A DNA stretch of 30,073 bases from Saccoglossus kowalevskii (taxonomy: Eukaryota; Hemichordata; Enteropneusta; Harrimaniidae), in contig NW_003123420.1 of the NCBI RefSeq assembly GCF_000003605.2, positions 308,948 to 339,020 of the forward strand, written 5' to 3'. Below, one piece after another: positions 12,101 through 24,100 of the stretch. The translations under genes were made by a program, and so were the position numbers. The notes under the pieces were generated by a model. That model was not told the origin of the DNA and did no database searches. It was given only the letters and a program-made list of their open reading frames with translations. The first letter of the stretch is position 1. The number at the start of each line of letters is the position of its first letter.

Positions 12101-15100
12101 AACCACCATCCTTCACGAGGGAAGGTGATATAACCAGTGAAGATTAATGCTTTTTTTTTTGAAAACATTAAAGTAAATATACAATCATCTATATTGTGCT
12201 AAACCTGAACAAATATACCGACATTTCGTTAAATATTCACCTTCCTAATTGTTATTCACAACATAGAAAATCTGTAGCATCATTTGAGCTTGGCAAGATA
12301 TATTGATCCACATATACTTGAATGACACTGAGTGCAAGCTATCAACATTATAAGAAACAATGAAAATAACATGCAGTTTATGATTTTAATTACACAGCTC
12401 AAGTACACCAGCAAAGATTACAGAGCTGTTAAATCTCAGACTAGAATGTCTTCCCATAAAGGAAATGGCTGATTACAAGTTTAATTCACTTGTGAACTTA
12501 ACTAGGTTATAAACACGACTGACATTTGTTCTTATCAATGCAGTCTGATAAATGTTAGCTACTAGTATTTTGAATAGGACAACGATTACCAAATAATATA
12601 TACGAGTGGTTACCAGTTTGATCACTAATGGTATAAATTTAACAGTATTATCACGCATTATGCTATAGTGTCAGCCAATAAAAACAAACATCGAAGAATA
12701 CCATATGTCCTTCATGTACGATTATGCAGTGGTTGCACTCTCATAACCTATTCACAAATTGCATATAATGTTGCCTTTAATCATATTGTAACATCAAGAA
12801 TGTTGCATTGTGGGTATCCACATCATGCTTGGAGTGGGGTATATACAAAGATGTTGTTCGATAACATGCACGTGTCCTCAGCATTGAATGAGACACTATA
12901 ATTTAAAGATGACAACTAGTGAAAACATATTTTGTACGTGTGTTCTCATAATTTTCGTGCTGATTGCCCATTTCATGAAGTAAAGCCATCTAGGAATTAC
13001 CGGGTAAGAGAAAAATAAAACTGTGAATGATTTTCAAGAGCTACAGTAATAGTATTCAGCGCAAAAAAACTCTGATGACAGTAGCAATTGTACCTTATAC
13101 TACAAAGAACTATGGCAATTACTTAATGCCAAAGCCCAATTTAAGACTGATAATTGTACATGTAGCTAGAAATGTATAGAACTGACAAAATACAATATCA
13201 TTAGGCTGCCTTGTACATCACATCACGTTTTGTAGGGCATACTGCATTGAAGTACAAAAAAAATCCATGATTTCAACATAATATTTTCTAACTCTAATTC
13301 TATCCTATTTTAGTAGAGCATAAGTAATAAAAGACTGATACACGAAGAACTCGTACAATAAAAGTTCTCATTATCTATATTATTGATAGTTCCAAAGAAC
13401 ATATGGCAGGAATACATCATTTGTATTATAATAGATATATTCAAAGACATATTGACAACAGGGGAATTGCTTTATACAAGTCTTGATGGTATTACCATAC
13501 AAAATGTAGCTGTCCTAATATGACCAGGCTCATGTAACTCGAATTTAGCCCCATCCCCCAATTTCATTAAATACAGATTCCAGGAATCAAAAACAAGAAT
13601 AAACAGAAAAATCTGATATTATTATGTATTCTAGTGTGAAATACTAAATTATGAAATTTAAAACCTACATTGTCACTGAAAATAACTGTTTTTGAGCAGT
13701 TGTCTGAAAAGCAAAATCCTAAAACTACCTAATACTGTATCCATCAGAAATGATCAACGTTCATTTTGTAACAGATGATAAATATTGATGCTGGCATTCA
13801 TAACATTTTCAACCAATAGATATCAGTATTACTGTACATGTTCCCAGAGAAGGGATTTATAATAATACAATTGTTAAAGTTGCATTCTGGGAGCATTCAT
13901 GAATCTTTAATGAGGTCTTGAGACTATTATATGAAATATTTTATGGTGTGAATTTGCGTACATTGCAGAAACAAAGTATCAGGATTCTTATGTTTTTTTG
14001 AATTACTGCACAAATTAGGAACAGAAGCGAATCTTAGTGGATCCAGTCACATTAGAACACTATTAGCAAAGAAATTTGAACACACAATCAAATGGAAAGA
14101 CAAAAGAATCACCAGCGTGATTTTCCATGTAATAGTCCCCAGAAACCAATAAAGCACAACGCATGCTCTTAGCGTACAGCTTTTGTAATGCTTTTATCTG
14201 GAAAAAGGTAAGTACAAATAATACACTTGGTAGCAAAGTGATTTAATTTGGAATTAGATAATTAGATTGTGAAAAAAAAGAAGATAGCATAAAGTAAAGA
14301 GGTAATATTTTATGTCGACCTTTTCTGAAATTGAACTGGCTCAGGATGATTTACAAGGCTTTTAATGGTTTTTCATAAAACATCATAAATAATCTTATCA
14401 CTTGGCATTAAATCATCGACTGTAATCACCTGCCTTGCATGTATCGGTAATAGACTTTGTGTGATAATTGTCAATATTCTTGTTCAGTAACCCTATTTCG
14501 AAAGTACGTTGATGCAATGTGATTGATGACAAAGCCGTGGCTCATCTCTTACTTAATATGGGGTGTCTTATGTGAAGGCTATAACTGATGCCGAAATTAG
14601 CAAACAAAAAAATTCTACATAAGTAGGGAGGGGCACATTTCAATACTTAGCTGCACGTATGACATTTACGTCATATACAATATGTAGACCTATAAAGCTA
14701 AGGTACAAAAAAAAATAAATGATACTTTAAAACACGACTCCTACCTGTGATAGATGTCCCGCAAGGTACATTATCAATTGCCCCATGGCTGTTAGCGTGA
14801 ATTAAAAAACACTCTGTGCCACTTTTTCTTGCCGGCTCCACAGTCACTGTGAACTCTCCTAGTTCTTTGCCTGTATCTGATGTCGTCACCAGTGAGTCGG
14901 TGAATAAGATTCTATTGATGTCCGTTTCTTCTGGTGGCAACAAAAAAATAAAAAAGGAAAAAAATGTCCTGATTAAAAAAGGAACATATCATAAAGCAGA
15001 TTGTTTTGTTAATGTACCATGCAATTAATTACATTATAAGAGAATACTTAATATTACCCCGATAAAAAGTAATATTGAAGTGCTTAAATGACTGTTTAAC

Positions 15101-18100
15101 ATTAATGTATTTGATTTCATTCACATTTTGGGATTATCAGCATTCAACAGAAATATACAAATAATAAGATTTTTGACAAGTAACATTTAGACCACTAAAT
15201 AATAAGGCTGCCAGTAAATCTAAAACTAATTAGAGGTTATCTGCAGACAATACATGAAAAAAAAAACGCATGGATATTGTGAAAAGCATATCAGTACTGT
15301 TCTGAGCAATAGTACAACAGAACTCCACACCCTCCCTGTGGCTTTCGTTGCGTATGGATGTTATTTTCACGAGTGATGCAGTGTATCCTGTGGCCATACT
15401 TTCATGAGCGATGTGAGTACAGCAGAATACACCGCATCTTGAGTTACTTAGCGGGAGAAGCAGTAGTTTGGCCTGATAGAATGCTGTCGTATAAACATAG
15501 AAATTGAGTGTAAACAAAATGTCATCTCAATGATGCCACTTTTAGTGTTGCTTCTTCCTCTTCCAAAACAAATAAAAAAATGCAAGACAAAATTTCAATA
15601 TTTAGTGCCATTTAGTACAGGGAACCAAGAATATTCACCAGATAATTCAAATATAAACTATACTACTGTAGGATGATGCCTATTCAGATGAGACATAGTT
15701 GAAAAAACAACATAAAACACATATGATACTGTTATTATAAGTACCGGTATATATACTGGGGTATTAATACACATTTGCACCGTACAATAACACCCCCAGA
15801 CAATGTATCTTTCTCTGAGAAAAACAAAACAAAAATCCACATGTCACAGCTGATATATCCATCAAAACACCTGACAATAATTCCTATTAAATGTATTTTA
15901 TTATTATTTGATCTACTGTGAAAACTACTTGTATGTATGTATGTACCTGTATGTTTCCGAGTACATCATGTATGTAGGTGTAACTGCCATGGATGAGACT
16001 ATTAAAATGCAACATGCATATGGTAATTAAAGCTATACTTTTTTATATGCAACAGTAGGAGACTACAACTGCAGGCATTTATTTGGCTATTCATAGCATA
16101 AACGCTATTCAGACGTGTTAATTGGGAAAAAAAGGTTCCAAATAAAGTATAAACTGATTACATCAAGTTACTATGATAAAGAAGTTATAGTATACAGAAT
16201 TCTATTCTTTTTCTCCCACATTATAGTTGAAAGATAGAAATGTAATTAAGGGATACATACAAGCTGACAGACTATCTCAAATTACAAGTTGGGATACTTT
16301 ATTTTAAAATATTTGATATTTATTATTGAGAAACTAGGCAACTGGTTATTGCTGCTGGCTGCAACTATTATAGATCATCTACCGTACTTTAATACTTAAA
16401 AAGATAGAAGAAGTCGAATTAATTATTTATAATCTTTAAATTGAGAGGGGGGTCTGATGAGACTATCTTTTAAATTTAGTGTACCATACACGAATATAGC
16501 CAAGAAAACATTGAAAATGTTTCTGGTCACATTGTTTTATCATAATCGATGATCATACGTTTTTTTATTTTTATTTGAATCACAATACTGCAAAACAACC
16601 TCCAAAGTTTGTATGGCAGCTGAAATAGCAACCTGAAAAACTTTCTTTTAATATTCGATATGATATTGTATTTTCTCTATTAAACGTGTATCTCTTATTT
16701 GTGTTTATTTTATATTAAATCATTAAAATTCGACTTATTTTAACTATAAACACTCCTCTAAGATGCAAGGACATGCACCACTGATATCCATCCAGATAAA
16801 ATGCATGGAATACTTCAAATAAATTCATAGAGTAACCTAAGCAATATATTCCACAATTAAATGGAATTGAAAACAGATCTTTATGCTGCAATGTACCATA
16901 GTTATCGCATCAAAAGTATGAAAGTTTTTAATCACCTCATTACATAGAGCTTTCAGAATATAAGCCGTATTTGCTACATTAGTAGTGCATGCACTCGCAT
17001 AAATTACCTGAGTTATTGTCAAAATAAATCATATTTTAATGACCCAGTGCAGAATCAATGCAATTTTTAGTTTATGCGCACTGCTTAGGCTCAGAAGAAA
17101 AATATACAGGATTCTGGTCACTGTATGTGGCAGTTGAAAATGTGTGATCACTGTTTCTTTATTTATTTCTTTATGATTATTAGGAATAAAGTTGAAAAGC
17201 CATGTACATGCAGCAATTTTGGAAAACAAATTGACCGAAAACTCTTTTTATGGATCTAATAGAAAAAATATGGTCCACTTTTTGAATGAAAATTAAAATT
17301 GAAGAAAAATATCAATCAGACCTTAAACTCAAATAGCAGGACCTACCTTATTGGTATTTAAAGACAACTAATAGCCTACAAAGTTTACATCACAGCAATG
17401 CAAGAATGCCTAAAGGTATAAATGTGCTGATGGTTTATGAATACTAAACAGCAGTATCAAAAATTGATTTTACAAGTAATGGCATATTGTATGTGATGAG
17501 GTGACATCATAAATGAAAAAAACAGTCATCAAGATATTACCTATACATCCAGAATACCGGTATGCGCTGAATAATTTCATAAAAAACATGTTTTAAAATA
17601 TATTTTTCTGAAATATCTATTATTCAATTAAAGAAAAAAAAGATTATTTTCATATTAGAAATGGACATTTTAGTTTTATTCTATTATAATTTGGCACATT
17701 AAATCTGCAATTAAGTTCAAATAATACACACACTCAAACTTTTCCTGCAAACTTTGTACAGCCTTGCATAAAAATGCAATTCTTTTAAGAAAGTAATCAC
17801 AAATTTTCTAAAACTATGATAAAGGTCATTTCATGGGCAGTTAATCTAATGAATACAGGGGAGTCACATAGGAAAGTTATAAAAAAATGTCAGAAAACAT
17901 ACAAAAGTGGACATTTTTGAAATCTATGTTGAAGCATTATTTCATAAATAATAATATTCATCAGAATTCTTTCTTAATCAGAACAACCCAAAGCACTCAG
18001 AACTGCTGTGTTTCCGAAATGAAGGCATGAAATAAGATATTTTAATTCATTCAAAATTATATAAATTTAAATAAATCTGACCAAGTTGTACCATATGTGA

Positions 18101-21100
18101 TTAAATAGTCAATTAAGAAAATGTGAACATTAATTAAAAAAAACAAAAAAAAAAAACATTTTCTTCACAGCACATATGAAACGTTTTAAGTTTTAATATT
18201 TCAGGTACCAATAATCATGTTTTCTGCAAACATAGATCATTAAGAACTTTGAAAGTTTTATAATGCATTTGGAGATATATACAAGTATATTTATATATCG
18301 CTGCAAACACAGGAATGGAAGGTAATCAAAGCTTGTAGCATGAATTAAAATCTGATGAATTCTTACATTCTCTACGTGACTTATTGTTATTCGGCTTATA
18401 CATACTGCCTTCTGGGTTTTTGACAGTATGGCGTAATCTTTACAGTTTCCCTCATGGTTTTTTTTTTTAATCTTGTTTTCCACAACCAAACATATGCATG
18501 TAATTGATTTCAGGTAATTAATTTGTACGTGCACACCATGCACATTGGATTTAAAGCGTATACCTGCATACTTAGGATGAAAATCTATAAACATGCATGG
18601 TGTTGAATGCAATCATGTCTCCTATACAGTGTAAGTACAGAGAAAAAAAAAAAAAAAAAAATTTCACTCCAATACATGCCAAATTCCACATTCACACTTT
18701 CTTTCCTTCTGAAATTAATGCTACATTATTAGATACTCCTTCACATCTGTCATAGTTTTTTGAAAATGCCATTCAGGCCTACTGAGTTTTTTAAGCAATA
18801 AATCTGTCTCCTCTATTATTGTGGTATGCTTTTACAAACTACATTCATTATTTCTATTATTTTCGCCAGCACAAAATGAATGCATATTCTCTCAGTAAGT
18901 GAAGAAGCTACAGACTAAAGAGAATCAACTAACATCAATAGAACCTAACAAGTCTCATCATCAGACAAATTCAGAAAAATCAGCGATGTGTATTCATTTC
19001 AATTTTGAATTTGGACCTGATTACCAGTGAAAATACAACAGGCAACAAAATTATAATTTGCAGCATTCCTCTATTGTACCATATTGAGGTTTTACTGTCT
19101 TTGAAAATAGATTACTTTTATGAAGTAACTTTGGCCATCAATCAAATTCAGCAGTCAGACCGCTTAGCAGCTAAAACTGAACAATTATAAATCCCAGCAA
19201 GCATTCGCCAAACAAAACTGAAACAGGAAATATGTATTGCTTGATGTCTGTAACACAAATCAATGATGTATCAATAATCCAGAAATGATATTGAGCAGGA
19301 CAAGATCGAAATTGGTGTGATTTGCGAAGCAATTTCAACAATATGAAATGCTTGATTTGTTAGTAACATCAATATCTGTTAATCATTGACCCAAAACAAA
19401 TCCTACACACAATCTGCAGCACTGATGTCCTGAGTCGTTAGTCCATGAAAATTCAATCACAAATGAATCTACACAAATGCGCTGCAATGCCTGGCTATTA
19501 ACCTCTGACTCGTATATCTTATGTATTTATGTTGTTGCAACTGTTATCTAAAATAAATTGCTTTATACTGCATGTTGAGGGATTCCAAAAAGAAAACAAA
19601 AGAAACCATACAAGTTTTAACACACAAAATGCATCCACAGAACCAATTAATATACTTAAACACAAACACATGGGGTTTCATACATGTATCTGGGAATGAC
19701 AATGCTGTCAATCAACGATATAAAGAACCACACAAACTAATGAACATGGAGTTGTTAAGGAAATAACAAGCAATATACTAGATACAAGCATGCTAGACTA
19801 ACAGTGATCCCTCTGGGTTTTTTACTATATAGAACTTACTAATTGACTGCAGGTATTCAATGGCTTCAGATGTAGCTTGAGGTAATGGCTCCAATGCAGA
19901 TGCAATACCTCCTTCTCTGTAACCCAAAAAATATTAATAGACATTATATATAAATAGTTATATATCTATATATCTGTCAAGGTCATTTATTATTGGTTAA
20001 AAAGCGAAATTCCTAAGGGTAGTATTTATAAAATTGGTCAACTGTGTTGTATGTGTTATGTCAATTTATTTCTCTTGCATATGCAAGTAGAAAACACTAA
20101 TGTCAGTAAAATGTCAAATACAAAACTGATAAAAAAGTTCCTTACTTAGAGGCATTCCCTTCATGTTTATAAATATTAATAATAAAAAATTGTATTTATA
20201 AATTTCACAAATCAAACTGAGACGAGAGGTTTCTATTGACGAATTGAATAATGTTGAAATGTTTTCAAAAGACATCATTGCACACTGTGCTCGTTGATTA
20301 GCTGGTTGGATTTTACTGCCATTGAAATTTATATTTATAAAGATGAAGGAAATGCCTTTGGTGTCCTGAAAGTATTAAATAATCATGTCTCTACTTTGCA
20401 TAATTGTAAAGTTTTTATAACAAAATTCTTGTGAAAATAAATAATATACTTGTTGCATATCATACTGTCCCTCTGAAAAAAAGAATTTTCAACACTCAAT
20501 CATCGTAAAAATGCTTTAAGGAAAACACTGAATATATCCTTACTGTGACTCAAGAATGAAGTTATTATTTATGTACATTACACTGTAAAACCATTTTGAT
20601 CATTTTTTAAGTTTACAAATTCACCATGGAAACAATGAGTTCTATTGTTCATGTACATGTATATTCATGTTGATTTAATTTAGACAATTATTTTACTTAT
20701 CAGCGAAAAAAAACAGTGAATAATTGATGCATTAAAGTATTAAAAATGTCTACCAAATGTCTGCAAGAAATATGAGAGTAAAACTGCTGCTGACAATTTC
20801 TACAATTTATTAATTAAATGGCATTTGTGAGGACAAAACGTTCTTTAATTCCAGTCAAGTTTTTTTACTGACTATTATAGAAGTTTGGACCTTGTGCAAA
20901 AATTATTATATATAAACATTTAAAATGATTAACAGCACGACATGATGTGATAAATAATATGTATCATATTCATACTATTCATACATAGTAATGTGTTTTT
21001 ATATACAGAGCAGGATTACAAACAGCAAACTTGTTCTTACCAACAGTGATACCTCAAATACTGAAATGCATTGTCAATACAAACTCAAGTGGAAATCAGA

Positions 21101-24100
21101 GTTGTATAAATCCTGATAAAACATTTTTCAGTAATTAAACCATACCAGGTACAATGTACCTGGACAAGGGGCAGATGAATGTCCTTTTAATCGTAACAAT
21201 AGTGAAGGTCTGATCCAACATCGTAGGCCATTAATAAACTTCAAATAAGGAAATGGGAAAAGGAACGATACAATGACTAGTCCATTTTGTTAAATAAATT
21301 TTGTAAAAAGAGCCTACAATTTGTAATAATAACTACTATATAGTTGTGCTTTGCTTTCATACATGGCAATACTAGGGTAATAATGATCAAAACATATATA
21401 TTGGTGGAATGCATAAGGCTTTGGAAACAAATCTAGTAATCAGTTGGCCTAATGAATTCAAAAATATTGTCAAATTCAACATTTATTATTAAAAGAAAAA
21501 GTTATAGTTATCAACAAGACATGGTAATACATGGTCATATGTTCGATATTTTGACATGCTGTCTGACAGATATATATTTTTTTCTCACGCACCTATGAAT
21601 GAATGCTAAAACTACATCAAAGAAGTCTTTGGTGGAATTCATCTGCATTAAGGGAAGTGCATGCAATTATCCAAAGACGTGATCTCACATTTATTAGGTA
21701 CTGCTTTTATCCTAAATTGACAGATGACCTTTCTATGTGAGAACATAATTCCATAGATCATATTGCATGCTTGTATGATTATGACAGTGATTATACTGAG
21801 CACTACAATTGATATGGGCCTAGGTCATTCAAGGCTCTCCATCAATCTAATGAATACTGATACAATTTTAATTTTTATTTCAGTATGTGACTTTATGAAC
21901 CCTAGATAAAAATCAAATGATGCGGTACTTTTTAGCCTTTATGAAATCTGGTATATGAAGTCAGCTGTATGTATTCTTAGCATCTTAAGCTGAATCAATC
22001 AGGTCACAAGTGTGGATTTCTTGATTTCAGCAGGAGGAGGGGGGGGGGGGGTTCACGTCAAGTAGCAGTTCATCAGTGATTTCAATATAATGTTGCCTGT
22101 GACCGTGAATGTACGAGTTGGTAAATAGATCATTACTTTTTTTAATCACAGGATTATTTACATTCAACTTATTTTGCATTTTATAACACGTTTGAGGCAA
22201 GGTAAATTTTTGGAAATTTAATGAAATGACATGTCAGTTTGATGTTAGTTTATCGGAGAGTGTCTGAATTAACATAGCATAGCACACATTTCATTGTCAG
22301 ACTCCTGTAATATACAGTTGTTTGTGGAAGCTTATTCAACCATGAGAACTATGGTTTTAAAAACACCAAGTTACATGACTATATACATGAAATGATTTTG
22401 TGAAACTGAGTTAAAAGTATGCTATGAGTTCATTTTAACATTATAATTGGCTGGGAGCTAGACTGTAATAACACTGAGGTAACCAAGGAGCTGTTTATTG
22501 CACAATTAAGCATTTGATAGTGACATCGTCTTTTTTTTCAGCTTTGAAACTGAACAGGTATTGAATTAAACTTTCAAATTTAAGTAGTCTTTTACTTTTT
22601 ACGTGAAATGTTATAGCACACCGCATTTTCTCTATTTCATGAAACAGTTTTAAAAAAGTTAGCTGTTACAACAAACCACAGTACGAGTAAAGAATAAATA
22701 ACATGTATTGATTATATACCAGTGAGATGCTCCCAATTGGTGATACAATCCTGATGGTTATTATTAAAATAATTAAATAAATGAAGTGGAGCATAACAGA
22801 AAACATAAACAAGTACAGTTCATGGACTTTTTTTTAAACATTTGATTCTAATTTGTTCCAAGTTCAAATAAAATTATTTATGCTAATTATTATGCAAATA
22901 GTATGCTAATTACTATGCAGATTAATCACAGCACTCAGCAAGCAATGTGTGGAGCAAAGTTATTTCAAGGTGATGTTTGAAAGATGGATCACTTTTTGAG
23001 GTCAGATCATAAATAGCAACTAGATTGCACATAATTCGAAAAATCTAATTTTGCTGCTTTGTGAGGTCACATAAACAAAAATTTCCCTTTTATGAAATCC
23101 CTTGCATTTCCAACTTATAGCAATATGACAAACCTGAGAGTGAGCCGCGTATGATTCGCAAAATCACACCCAACCCTGTTTGGCCATATTCTGACAAAAT
23201 AATTAATTTTTTATAAATTTACAGCATATATGCCGAAATGAGTTCCACTATACACTAGTACATTGCATTGTTGCCGCCGACATTCTCAGTGAATTGTTTT
23301 GAATTTGACTGTACACAATTTTGAAGTCATGTTATTCGCCTTTGTAAAATATGTATAACATTACCTACGCCTAGCAGTTAGATAGAGAAGGATATTTAGA
23401 ACAGAAATCAAACCGATTTCAAGGAACGACATGTTGCGAGAGAAGTTAGCAGCAGAAATTAGAATAATAACTGAAATAAATGAAACATCAGTAGCTCAAA
23501 ACAATTGCATTTACAAAAATGTATTTATTTTAAAATAATCTATAAGCTGTCGCAATGTGATTTCATTTGTTTACATTTTCACCAACCAGCATGTGAATGT
23601 CTAAAAAAAAAAATTATCAGCTTCCAATCTACTGTTGGTCATAAGTTATTTTATTACCAGGGACACAACATGAATTACATTTGTTAACAACAACAGTGAA
23701 CAACACTATTATACATGTATTATCTATGGATGCAAACAACCATTTCCAACTTTACCAGTCACTGCCCACAAAATGCAAACAGGTGCAACCTTTTATAAGA
23801 TTTATAATAAACCCTTTATGAAGTGGATCTGGCTTTTGTGGTATTAAGTTGTGCGGCTAATGTATCTTTGCAAATTTCCGCCATGTGACCTCAGTCCACA
23901 AAAGCTGTATCCAGTCTATAAAAGAAGGCCCTCAGGAACTCTAACCAAGATGAGTATTCATTAGGAAAATTTCAAAACGTGGGAGGGGTTGCATGATTTT
24001 GTGAAAAAAAAATATTTCCAATGGATGAAAAACAAAATAAAATTTCATTATGCTGATGTGAATAAAATGTGTGTTGACCCCCCCCCCCTCCTCAACACCC

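Larger units (their letters stand above)
6485..14744 (-). other. CATIP: CATIP intron 3 (8.3 kb)
   Basis: The largest intron. It holds the 84-bp tandem duplication (6637-6802), a dispersed repeat copy (9495-9630) and the repeat array that ends in a hairpin (11008-12021). The remainder is AT-rich with T or A runs, such as 7973-7987, and shows no exon-like segment that I could support. Confidence 0.65.

Noticed and set aside
14110-14215. Acceptor-like TTTTTCCAG on the minus strand and GTAAGTAC on the plus strand
   Set aside because: In the phase required after CATIP exon 3 the frame meets TAA after nine codons; exon 4 at 6429-6484 fits instead.
18193-18612. 139-codon minus-strand open frame
   Set aside because: Starts at TTG, has low-complexity AT-driven composition, no splice context and no recognisable motif; a frame of this length is expected by chance in an AT-rich 30-kb window.
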